Origin: a virus
Virus record (IMG/VR): IMGVR_UViG_3300027733_000227
Coordinates: 1 to 21,932 of that record
Strand: one strand, 5' to 3'
DNA length: 21,932 nt
In this document: positions 8,085 to 17,200 of the stretch, piece after piece
How positions within the stretch are numbered: the first letter of the stretch is position 1
Layout: every line of letters starts with the position of its first letter
The notes under the pieces: model-generated
The model's database searches: none
What the model saw: the letters and a program-made list of their open reading frames with translations, nothing else
What the model was told of the DNA's origin: nothing
Program-made: the position numbers and the translations under genes

Positions 8085-8670
8085 TTAATTGTGAGAATTT
8101 TTGTTCGTACTTTGCCAAAATCATGCTGATATATTTTATATTTTTAAATCTATTTTTTTTTCTTAATTTCGAGCTGGTTTGAACAGCAGTTCCAGATCGC
8201 GAGCTATCGAGTTGGCCATCTTCACTGTAAAGGTATTGGCCGATACCAGATATTCCAGTTTCGATACCTTTAGCCCAAGAACGGCCTGGCGCCCAAGGCA
8301 TTGGACTCGCAGCCCAAATATCTTCTTTCGCAGGCATGAAAATTAACCAATTAGCGCCGCCTTCTATTAAGCCATTGAATCTAATAGTGGTTTTGTTAAA
8401 TTCATCTAATACTGCTTCTACGGGGTCTTCTCCAGCAGGAAACCCAATATAAGAAAACAAATTTCCATTTCCGCCTAATGCACCGCTAATATTTTCAGCT
8501 GTTGGGCCATTTTTTATTTCTACTGTAACAGGGTGATTTAAAAACTCCATTATCATTTGCCGCTTTACAGATTCGAAGTTTTTTATTACTATCTTTTCGA
8601 ATTGTGGCCTAAGCGCGCTAGCGCTATCCGCGCCTATTTTTTTTAAAATATCTCGTGGAATTTTCGCCAT
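8062..8670 (-). CDS. Tail-completion / neck protein candidate (HK97 gp10-type position)
   Basis: The 202-residue product begins M-A-K-I-P-R-D-I-L-K-K and has an amphipathic helical N-terminal part, a Gly-rich middle (S-G-A-L-G-G-N-G-N-L-F), a Trp-rich segment (W-A-P-G-R-S-W-A-K-G-I-E) and a strongly basic stretch near residue 170 (K-L-R-K-K-N-R-F-K). Its start lies one base beyond the preceding gene's stop, and its end overlaps the next gene by 23 nt, so the genes are translationally linked. Position directly after the joining-protein candidate fits a gp10-like neck or tail-completion role. The evidence is mostly order and size; the family is not recognised with certainty. Confidence 0.55.
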   Translation of the reverse strand: MAKIPRDILKKIGADSASALRPQFEKIVIKNFESVKRQMIMEFLNHPVTVEIKNGPTAENISGALGGNGNLFSYIGFPAGEDPVEAVLDEFNKTTIRFNGLIEGGANWLIFMPAKEDIWAASPMPWAPGRSWAKGIETGISGIGQYLYSEDGQLDSSRSGTAVQTSSKLRKKNRFKNIKYISMILAKYEQKFSQLNETSIPT

Positions 8671-8671
8671 G

Positions 8672-9127
8672 TTATTCGTTTATCGGAGTTAAAACAAATG
8701 AATAATATCTTGGGCCAAAGATTCCATTTGGCTTATAGTCGGAAACTATATTGTATCTTCTATTATCGAATTCAATCTTTTTAGCTTCTTTTAAGTAAGG
8801 AAAAGCGTCGGTGCCAACTTTAATTTTAACAGTTCCTTCTGGGTACATCATTCTTTGCTGATCAACTGCTGCGGGATAAATGCCTTTTCGATTTGAAACG
8901 TAACTGATTTTAGCTTTAAAAGTGTAAGATTTGCTAATATAAGTTGGATTGTTCGCTGCTGAATTTGTATCTGCTCCATAAAAGCCATTGTAAGTTGAGG
9001 AAGTTGTAGCAACAACTATTTCTGGATTCATGATAACTGTGATGTAACGAGCGAACGTTTCGAAAACATCGTCGAAAATGCCGTTAATGTAATCCTTCTG
9101 AGAAGATGAAATATACGAAGTCGCCAT
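8672..9127 (-). CDS. Head-tail joining (head closure) protein candidate
   Basis: The 151-residue product is the first gene of the minus block. It begins M-A-T-S-Y-I-S-S-S-Q-K-D-Y. The C-terminal half shows alternating strands ending in K-I-E-F-D-N-R-R-Y-N-I-V-S-D-Y and Y-Y-S-F-V-L-T-P, a pattern reminiscent of small beta-barrel head-closure proteins, where a late strand reads 'xYxI' before a final strand. Size and place before tail-completion and tube candidates agree. No enzyme motif is seen. The upstream region holds an exact TATAAT but no good -35 box. The assignment is tentative. Confidence 0.5.
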   Translation of the reverse strand: MATSYISSSQKDYINGIFDDVFETFARYITVIMNPEIVVATTSSTYNGFYGADTNSAANNPTYISKSYTFKAKISYVSNRKGIYPAAVDQQRMMYPEGTVKIKVGTDAFPYLKEAKKIEFDNRRYNIVSDYKPNGIFGPRYYSFVLTPINE

Positions 9128-9179
9128 ATTTTACTTTACACTTTCTATAGTTAAATTATTATATAGTAAGGTAAAAGGT
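9128..9179. promoter_or_regulatory. Divergent promoter region between minus and plus late blocks
   Basis: The 52-bp AT-rich gap separates two divergent starts (9127 minus, 9180 plus). For the plus unit, TTTACA (9135-9140), 16 bp and TATTAT (9157-9162) form a sigma70-like pair with one mismatch in each box. For the minus unit there is an exact TATAAT (9163 down to 9158) without a recognisable -35. The two -10 boxes overlap, so the directions may compete. An AAGG 8 nt before the plus start (9168-9171) can serve as Shine-Dalgarno. Confidence 0.5.
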
Positions 9180-9476
9180 ATGACTGGCAAGGAATATTTT
9201 AACGATAGGGTAAAGGTAAACACCTCTGATCTATTCAAGAGGATGCTTATCATTTTGGAAGACATTAAGCATGAGCATGATAGGCAATTCGCTCTTTTAT
9301 ATTCCTCCGCTCCAGATTCATTTAAACCAGTTGTGAAACAGGCCCATTACCTAGACGAAGAAAAAATGACGCTTTATAGAAAGCGCGTTTTAGACATGGG
9401 AAATGAAGCTATCCGAAAGATTGTTTCTGAAATGGATAGCTCAAGAGTAGAATTCCATCACACATTTAAACAATGA
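9180..9476 (+). CDS. Small helical protein, first gene of the tape-measure operon
   Basis: The 98-residue product starts M-T-G-K-E-Y-F-N-D-R and is rich in charged residues and predicted helix throughout, with no membrane segment or known motif. The ATG lies 8 nt after an AAGG. Its stop overlaps the next start as ATGA (4 nt), showing tight coupling. It sits in the region before the tape measure gene where tail assembly chaperones are usually encoded, so an assembly role is possible. I do not recognise the family. Confidence 0.62.
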   Translation: MTGKEYFNDRVKVNTSDLFKRMLIILEDIKHEHDRQFALLYSSAPDSFKPVVKQAHYLDEEKMTLYRKRVLDMGNEAIRKIVSEMDSSRVEFHHTFKQ

Positions 9477-10216
9477 AAGAACTATTTAGCTACACAATCA
9501 AGGTAAACAAGGAAGTTGAAAAGACCGAGACTAAAGAGGAGAACGGTCAAACAATAACCGTTACGCAAAAGATCAAAGAGGACGTGCCTGTAAAGATCAT
9601 TATCAAGCAACCTTCTCGTAAAAATCTTGAGGACGCTGAACTGCAATTTAGCATCGAAATGTCGAACTGTATCAAGAAGGGTATTTTGACAAAGGGCATG
9701 TTAACTAAAAAATATACTGATACTGGCGGCGTTTTATCAGAAGACGACGCTAAAGAACTGGTAGCTCTTTATAATAAAATTACTCAATTAGAGAATGACA
9801 TACTTCGATTAAATTCGAAAAATGAACTTGATAGAGAAGCTGAAGCTAAAGTGATTAGCGAAATCACAACTCTTAGAATGAGAATGGTTCAAGTAGAATC
9901 AAGTTACAGATCGCTGTTCGACAATACGGCTGATAACATTGCGCAAAATAATGTTATTCGCTGGTTCTGTTTGCACATGGCTCATTCTCAATTTATCCCT
10001 GACGGAAATATCGAGCCAATGTTTAAAGGCTCAACAACAGAACAGAAGCTCGAAAGCTTGCATCAAATGGACGAAGATGAAAATGAAATTTACAAAAAGG
10101 CTTATCGTAAATTAGCAACGTTTATGTCTTTCTGGTTCTTTAGTAAAAATGCGAAACATGAAGACTTTAAAAAGCTAGACGATGACATCGAAACAGGAAA
10201 GTTTGACCAGCAGTAA
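9473..10216 (+). CDS. Tail assembly chaperone candidate (upstream partner)
   Basis: The 247-residue product starts M-K-E-L-F-S-Y-T-I-K-V-N. The N-terminal 60 residues look like a beta-rich charged domain, followed by long helices (a coiled-coil-like segment about residues 100-150) and an acidic C-terminus ending G-K-F-D-Q-Q. In long-tailed phages, the two genes before the tape measure usually encode tail assembly chaperones, often joined by programmed frameshifting. This gene overlaps the next by 35 nt in the +1-shifted frame. Chaperone identity is inferred from position, not from a recognised domain. Confidence 0.55.
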   Translation: MKELFSYTIKVNKEVEKTETKEENGQTITVTQKIKEDVPVKIIIKQPSRKNLEDAELQFSIEMSNCIKKGILTKGMLTKKYTDTGGVLSEDDAKELVALYNKITQLENDILRLNSKNELDREAEAKVISEITTLRMRMVQVESSYRSLFDNTADNIAQNNVIRWFCLHMAHSQFIPDGNIEPMFKGSTTEQKLESLHQMDEDENEIYKKAYRKLATFMSFWFFSKNAKHEDFKKLDDDIETGKFDQQ

Positions 10217-11183
10217 ACTATTCTTAACGTTCAACGAAATTGTAAAGGGCTACTCCAAGAAGAAATTCAAGGGTAGCTCTATTTTTATTAAGCACCTCGG
10301 GGTAAATGAAAAAGCTTTTTTCGATTATCGTTATCAAGAGTATCTAGCATATGCTTTATCTTTAGGTATTCTTTCAGAAGACGATGCTTTAAAAAAAGCG
10401 TCTGAAGAAGGTTTTTGGTCTCAAAAAGAAGAAGATGAAATAACTGATTTAAACAAGTACATTGATCGGTTAATTTTAACTAAAAAGAATTTTATTCGTA
10501 AGCTCGAAATAGAAGCTATCAATAAGCAGATTGACGAAGAGCGCCAAAAGTTAGTTAAAAAAATCTCCGATAGAAAAGACATTATCGGCAAAACGGCAGA
10601 AGAGTATGCAAGTAACAGATCGAGCGATTACATTATATACGAATCTCTATTTAAAGACGAAAATTTTAAAGAGCGCGTGTTTTCTGAGTCTGAATTTGAA
10701 GAAATGACTTATGAAGATTTAGTTGAGTATATTTTGTTTTTTAATGAATACATGAACGAGTTTAAAGATTACAACTTGCAAAAAATTTCATTGTTGGACT
10801 TTTTTCATCCGTATTATCTTGTTTTAGATCAGCCTATGCAGTTTTGGGGCAAGCCAATGGTTCAGCTTACTGATTTTCAAGTTAGAGTCACTATTTACGG
10901 AAAGATATTTAAAAATATATTTGAGACTACAGAAAATATTCCAGACGAAATAAGGCAAAATCCAGACAAGCTTTTCGAATATACAGACAGGTCAAAAGCT
11001 AAAAAGAACTTTGAAGGTAAGCAAAAGAACAAAGATAAAGCTAGCGGAGAAGCTGTTTTCGGAGCTACAAAAGAAGAAATGGCAGAAATGAAAACGCCGG
11101 GATCAAAAACTATCAACGAGGTGATGAAAGGAAAGAAAACGATGACTATGGAAGAGCTTATGAAATTACATGGCGAAGGTTAA
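10182..11183 (+). CDS. Tail assembly chaperone candidate (downstream partner)
   Basis: The 333-residue product starts M-T-S-K-Q-E-S-L. An in-frame TAG at 10176-10178 means the frame opens only one codon before this ATG, so it is either initiated here by coupling or reached by a frameshift. Features: G-I-L-S-E-D-D-A-L-K-K-A near residue 67, a very charged helical middle, an aromatic patch (F-F-H-P-Y-Y about residue 207) and a Lys-rich tail with T-M-T-M-E-E-L-M-K-L-H. It is followed by a 33-nt gap and the tape measure gene. Position supports an assembly chaperone or tape-measure-binding protein. There is no enzymatic motif. Confidence 0.52.
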   Translation: MTSKQESLTSSKLFLTFNEIVKGYSKKKFKGSSIFIKHLGVNEKAFFDYRYQEYLAYALSLGILSEDDALKKASEEGFWSQKEEDEITDLNKYIDRLILTKKNFIRKLEIEAINKQIDEERQKLVKKISDRKDIIGKTAEEYASNRSSDYIIYESLFKDENFKERVFSESEFEEMTYEDLVEYILFFNEYMNEFKDYNLQKISLLDFFHPYYLVLDQPMQFWGKPMVQLTDFQVRVTIYGKIFKNIFETTENIPDEIRQNPDKLFEYTDRSKAKKNFEGKQKNKDKASGEAVFGATKEEMAEMKTPGSKTINEVMKGKKTMTMEELMKLHGEG

Positions 11184-11212
11184 CTTTTGAGTGTAAATAT
11201 CTCAAAAGGTTA
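11181..11212 (+). promoter_or_regulatory. Hairpin overlapping the tape measure Shine-Dalgarno
   Basis: TAAC (11181-11184) plus TTTTGAG (11185-11191) can pair with CTCAAAA (11201-11207) plus GTTA (11209-11212), with one bulged G and a 9-nt loop. The right arm contains AAAAGG (11204-11209), the only Shine-Dalgarno-like run 7 nt before the ATG at 11217. The left arm starts with the stop codon of the upstream gene. Ribosomes finishing that gene would open the stem, so the element could couple and limit tape measure translation. Confidence 0.5.
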
Positions 11213-11216
11213 AAGG

Positions 11217-14200
11217 ATGGCACAAGGTATATCAATTCCAGTAGTTCAGTCTGGCTTAGAAGCCTCTATTCAACAAGGAGCTAGAAATGTTGGCACAATC
11301 AACATCAACGCTTCTGTTGATCCTTCTGCGTTTAAAAATTTAGCGCAGCCTCTCGGGCGCGTGAGCGGCCTCGCGACCGAGTTTGAAAAGTCAATTGCAG
11401 CTTCGAATGCTCGCGTTTTAGCTTTCGGAGCTTCGGTGGGAATTATTAATGGCGTTCAAAACGCTTTCTCGACTCTAGTTCAAACGGGAATCGAAGTGCA
11501 AAAAACACTTGCTGACATTGGCGCTATTAGCGGAAAGAGTGGGCAAGAATTATCAAAGTTTGGAGATTCGCTTTTTGAGATTGGAAAAACGACTGGCCAA
11601 ACATTTCAAACAGCTTCTCAAGCTGCTCTTGAATTTTCGCGTCAAGGCTTAACTGTAGAGCAAACTTTAAAAAGAACGAGCGACGCTTTAACTTTAACAA
11701 GGTTCACAACGTTAAGCGCCTCAGAAGCGGTTGACGTTTTAACTGCCGCAGCAAATTCATTTAGCGAAACTGGAATTACAACCGCTCAGATTATTAATAA
11801 GCTAGTTGCGGTTGACACTAAATTTGCTGTTTCGGCAGAAGACCTTGCTAAAGGTCTCGCGCGTGCGGGCTCAATTGCTCAAGAGGTCGGAGTTAATTTC
11901 GACCAATTAAATGCTGCGGTTACAGTTGCTCAAGAAAGAACAACGCGTGGAGGCGCTGTTATCGGCAATGCTCTTAAAACAATTTTTACTAGAATAAGAA
12001 GCGACGAAACTGTTCAAGCTTTAAGAAATGTTGGAGTTGAATCTTTGGACGCTCAAGGTCAGCTAAAGGGGGCTATTCCTTTGCTAGAAGAGCTTTCGAA
12101 AAAAATGCAGGGTTTGTCAGGAGGAGAAAGAATTCAAATTCTTGAGGCAGTTGCTAGTAAGTACAACATTAACATTTTGTCTGCTTTGCTTAATGATTTA
12201 GGCGACGCTAATAGTAAATTTGGACAAGCTGTGCAGGTGTCAGCTGGAGCTGGCAACCAAGCTTACGAAAGACAAATAGAGCTTAATAAAACTCTTGCAG
12301 CCCAAATTAATAACGCAACAGTTTCGGCAACTCAATTGTTTAATAAACTATCTGAAATTGGAGTTACAGAAAATTTAAATAGTTTATTATCATTCGTAAA
12401 CGATTTACTTAGTGGCTTTAATAAGCTTTTGGACTCGGGAAGTGTTGGCGGCGACATAGCTAAGGGATTAATCAAAGGTATTTCTGATGTATTTTTTACT
12501 GTTGGTTTACCTATACTAGCTGCAATATTTGCAAAGCTTACAGCTGATATCGCGAAATTTGGCGTTGAATCTTTAAAAACAATTTTAGGAATTAATCAGC
12601 AAGTTAGAGAGCGCCAAGCTCTTGAACAAGCAGTTGTCAATACGCTCATTAGAGATCAAGAAGTAATGGCGAGCATTTTGGCTTTGAGCGGGAACCGCGC
12701 AAAGCAAGAAGAGTATTTGTTGGGCGTTTACAACCGTCAATTAACCGCTTTGCAGCAAGTTCAAAATATCGCATCGTCAGTAACTCCCGCATTAATGGCG
12801 GGCGGATTAAGCGCAACAAGCGGGCAAGTCAAAAAACGTGGTGCTGGAGGTTATCTTCCATCTCAAGAAGCTGCGGATGTTCGTCGAGGAGTTGGCGGGG
12901 CAAGCGCATCTTCTAAAGTAGTTTCTATTCCTAATTTTGCTTTTGGCGGCGGCAAACGCGGCACAATGATTGCAAATACGAGCGAATACGTTGTGCCGAA
13001 TTTTGCTAATGGAGGTTCAGCCATCTTTAATCAAGACATGGCAAGAGCTTACGGGTTGCCAGCGGGCGCGAAAAAGATTTCAGCAGCAGGGGGCTACGTT
13101 CCAAATTTCAATCGTTACGTTTACGATGCTGACAGAATTGAGCCTGATAAAAATTCTTTATTAAAAGCTATATTAGCGTCGAGAGCTAAAAAGAATCTTA
13201 TAGTTGGTCCCGCTGGATCTGGCAAATCAACATACGGCGCTTCGCTTGGTTCTTTCATAACTAACCCTAATCAGTTGGCCGACGCTACTGAAGTTGATAT
13301 TCTTTCTGGCGCAGCGAGAACAAAAGACGGCGGAATGTCCAAAAACTTTCAGCAAATTGCAGACGCTGTAAATTTATCAGGCGGAAAAATTTCATATTTA
13401 TATACGGGCAATATGGATATTCTTTCTCGGAGAAGAGGAAGAATTGATACTGGCCCGCAAGAAGGTGATTTAAGAAGCGAAAAACAAATTGCAGGATCAA
13501 TGTATGCTCCTCTTAATCAATTTGATTTTATTTCAAAAGTAAAAAGTAGCGCCAAAAATTTTGAAATGATTCGCGGGGCAGGGGGCTATATTCCTAATTT
13601 TGCAGATCAATATACAATTAGAGCAGGAGCAATGTCTGCAATTGGAAAATCAGGAATTAAGTTTCCTGAAGAGTGGAAAAGTACCGGAGGCTCAAACACA
13701 AAAAAGGATCAAGCAAATGCAGCGTTAGCGGAAGTAAATGCAGAAAGGTTAGCGTCTGGACAAAAACAATTATCGTTTAGTGATTTATATACTTCTCAAC
13801 CGCTGGCATCGAAAAAAGATGTAATTAAAAATGCAAATCAATATGCAGAAGCGCGTGGCGTCGCAATGCTTTTGCCAAATATAGAAGAAGGTATAGCTGC
13901 AAATAACATAGGTAAAGCTGGTGTAGTTCCAAGTACAAAAAATCGGACAATAGCTCCATATGTAAAATTTAAAGCTTTTGGATTGACTAGCGCCTCAGCT
14001 ACAAAACAAAAAGATGTTCCGAAAATACAAGAGAGAATTTCAAATGCTATTGCGAATGAAGCTTATGATATCGTTAATCAATTTGATCCAATAGCTGGGA
14101 AGCAGCCTTTCGATGAAGTTGGATTTAAAAAATTCTTTTTAAGTAAAGGTGGTGCTGCTGGGGCTGTTGGCGCAGCTGCTGGATCAACTTTTGAAGCAGC

Positions 14201-17200
14201 TGTAGATTATGCATTTAATCCAAGCGAAGCAGAATCTGGTGCAAAAGGCGGAACCACTTTCGATGTCAATAAAATTAGTCCAACATTAAGAAAAGTTTTT
14301 GGAAATGTGCCAGATGATATAATTAGAGGAGATTATAAAATAAGTTCAGCGCAAACGCAAAAATTTGCAGATCAAATTATATTAAATGGACTTTATGATT
14401 TAAAAGACACAGCTGCTTCAGGATATATCCCAAATTTTGCTAAAGGTAGTCCATTAGAAGACGCCATTCAACGCGAAATGGCTGCTGGGTTAGATCCGAG
14501 CCAAATCCGAGTAACAAAAGATGGAAAATTAAAAAACTCACAAAATCCAAATGGATTTGCGGTTATTAATACTAGAGATGAGCCTAATGGAAAGATACCA
14601 AATTTTGCTAGCGGAGGAAGACCGGATGGTCCAGCAGACCTCAGGAGAGCAGAAAGAAGAGCGGCAGAGCGGCAGGCAGAGCAAGACACGGAAGATATTA
14701 GATTAGCTACGCTATCAGCTGGTGGATCTCTACCTACGCAAGCAGTTAGCGGATCATCAGTTAGATATGAAGCTGGAGCCTCACTTTCCGCCTCCTTTCA
14801 AGATTTAGATGATAAAACAAAACAGGCGTCGTATGGTCTTGATAAATTATTTTATGCGACCGGAGCACTAATGACGATAAATGCGACTTTAGAGCAGACA
14901 TTTAAAAATACAAATGGAGGAGTAAAACTTTTTGGAGATGCGGTTTCAATGGTCTCTAAAGCCGCTCAAGCAGCCGCAACCGGAGCTTTGTTAGGTGGTC
15001 AAGTAAAAGAGATGACAAAAGGTATGGTTGGTGCAGGAGGTGCAAGAGGACTTATCGGAGCGGTAGGGGCAGCGTCTCCGCAAATTGCAATCGCTACAGC
15101 AATAGGGGGCGCGCTAATCGATTCGATAGAAAGCTCGTGGATGAGTTCTATAGAAGGCGAGTCCGCAAAAGCTGCTGGACAAAAACAAGCAGAAGTTTTT
15201 ACTAAAACTGGTGATAAACAAACTATAGAAGATAGAGGGAGGGTTCTTCGTAGTAGAATTTTCAAGCAAGGAGGGGGAGACGACCAAACGAATGCAGAAT
15301 ATGACGCTATCAGCAAAAAACTCAAAGAAATCAACGAAGAGGAAAATAAGAGAAAAAAAACTGCCGATGAAATAGCCAAAAAAACACAAGAAGAAGCCCA
15401 AGAAATTAATAAAAGAGTTGCGTTAACCACTAAATTGAATGAAATTTCATTAGCCTTTAACGAAGGCGAAAATAAAGCTTTTATAGCAAGAGCGGTGGCT
15501 CAAGGTAACGCTTTGAAAAATCAAAACAAGTTAACAGAATTACAGAAATTCGCAAGCGACGAGTCGATAAGAGAATTAGAATTTCAAGGAAGATTAAGAA
15601 CATCAAAATCGCAGGGTATTCAAGACTTGATAAAAGAACTGTCTCAAAAAGGAGCTTTAGCTACTGTAGACGAACAGGCGTTAAACGTTCTTCTTGACAA
15701 AGCTAGAGCTTCTGGAGATTTTCTTTCAATAGAGAAGGAAGTTGCAGCTCTTGCAATAAGAGCTTCCGCCGGATCTCAAACTGCGATATCAAACGCCAAA
15801 GCAAAAAATACTATTGAGCGGAATAACTTAACGACACAGGAAGAGGCTAGAAAATTTCTAGCAGAACAGGCTAAATATACCGATATACAAAAAGCCGCAT
15901 TACAAAGTGTTTTTAATATACAAACAAAAATAGCAGGGATGGATCGTGAACGAATCAACGCCATAAAACAGGCCGCAGCTGAAATGAAAAATCTTAAAGC
16001 AGATTCTGAAGTTTCAGCGATAGAAGCGGACCAATCTGGTCTCCCTCAAACAAGAGCACGAAAAGCGGCGTTGGCTACCGCAAAATTCAGTCAATTCGAA
16101 ACTTTTGAACGCAGCAAAATCCCAGAGAAAGCTACGGCAGATCGAAATATTATTCTAGAAAAATATAGAAATACAGCGGAAACGGCGCTTAGTGCAATTA
16201 CTAATCTATCAGTAGAAGATAGAAATTCTATAGCATTGAAAATTGCTCAGGCAAAAAGTATCGAAGATGTGACTGAGGCGTATAGGGCGGCTCAGATATC
16301 AGCGACAAAGACTATAGAGCAGCAAGCATTGCTTGGTATGGCTAATAATATGGTGAAGCAAGCTGAAGATGATGCGGCTGACGCTCTAGACAGGAGAAGC
16401 ACTGCGGAAGGCTATTTGATCGCCCAGATGGAAAATAAAATAACGCTCCAGAGAATAGCTGCTGAGCAGTCTGCAAAAGAAGCTGAAAGTCCATTTCAAA
16501 CAGGGATGAAAGCAGCTACGGATCAACTTATAGTTGAAGCTGATATTTTTCAAAACAAATTAGGAGGCGAAACAGTAACTTTATTTAGAGATGGTTTAAG
16601 AGATGCGATGGGTGCGGCGATTTCTCAAACAGGTGACCTTGGAGCCGCACTGCAAAATGTAGCTATGGGCTTTTTGAAAACTATGCAGAATGCATTTTTA
16701 CAAAATGCGGCAAACAACATAACAATTGCAATGGGGGCAAAGTTTGCTAAAGGTGGCGTTGTAAGTGGAGGTAGCGGATATCGCGATGATGTTCCCGCGA
16801 TGCTCACTGGCGGCGAATTCGTAATGAGAAAATCAGCAGTGCAAAAATACGGCGCTTCTAATCTTGAAAGAATGAATAGTGGAGGAATGTTCGTTCCCGG
16901 AACTCGTGGAGGAGGAGCGATTTCTGGAGAAAATGATTTGAGAGCTTTCGCGAATCAATCAACAACAAGCGGAGCAACGGACGTTTTAAAAGGCAGCAGA
17001 AGTTCCGCATTCATTAATCTTGAAGATGAAAGCCAAAAATTATCTAGGTACGCTTTGTTAGGAGACGACACGATTAATCAAGAAGTTCGCGGCGCTAAAA
17101 TGCAAGCTTTTGATATATTAAAAAATAAATCTGATTTTGAAAAGCAACAGAAAGAGGCGGAAAAGCAACAAAAGAAAGCTTTGATGAGACAAATGATAGG

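Larger units (their letters stand above)
12843..14609 (+). repeat. Recurring GY(I/V)PNFA coding motifs in the tape measure gene
   Basis: Full or partial motifs lie at 12843 (AGGYLP, degenerate), 12921 (VSIPNFA), 12981 (SEYVVPNFA), 13089 (GGYVPNF), 13581 (GGYIPNFA), 14421 (GYIPNFA) and 14595 (IPNFA). They occur nowhere else in this protein. The distance between successive full motifs is the length of one module, so they look like borders: linkers, docking points or protease sites. Confidence 0.85.

Noticed and set aside
10179-10216. Classical -1 slippery heptamer in the chaperone overlap
   Set aside because: The downstream frame is offset by +1 (or -2) and no X-XXY-YYZ heptamer is present in the overlap.
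13206-13232. Walker A as evidence for a terminase or helicase gene
   Set aside because: It lies within a 155-residue segment inside the tape measure frame, with no terminase or helicase motifs nearby.
14999-15430. 143-codon minus-strand open frame within the tape measure gene
   Set aside because: It lies opposite a well-supported coding region, encodes a Cys/Ser/Leu-rich peptide typical of antisense frames of Ala/Lys/Glu-rich genes, and has no leader or operon context.
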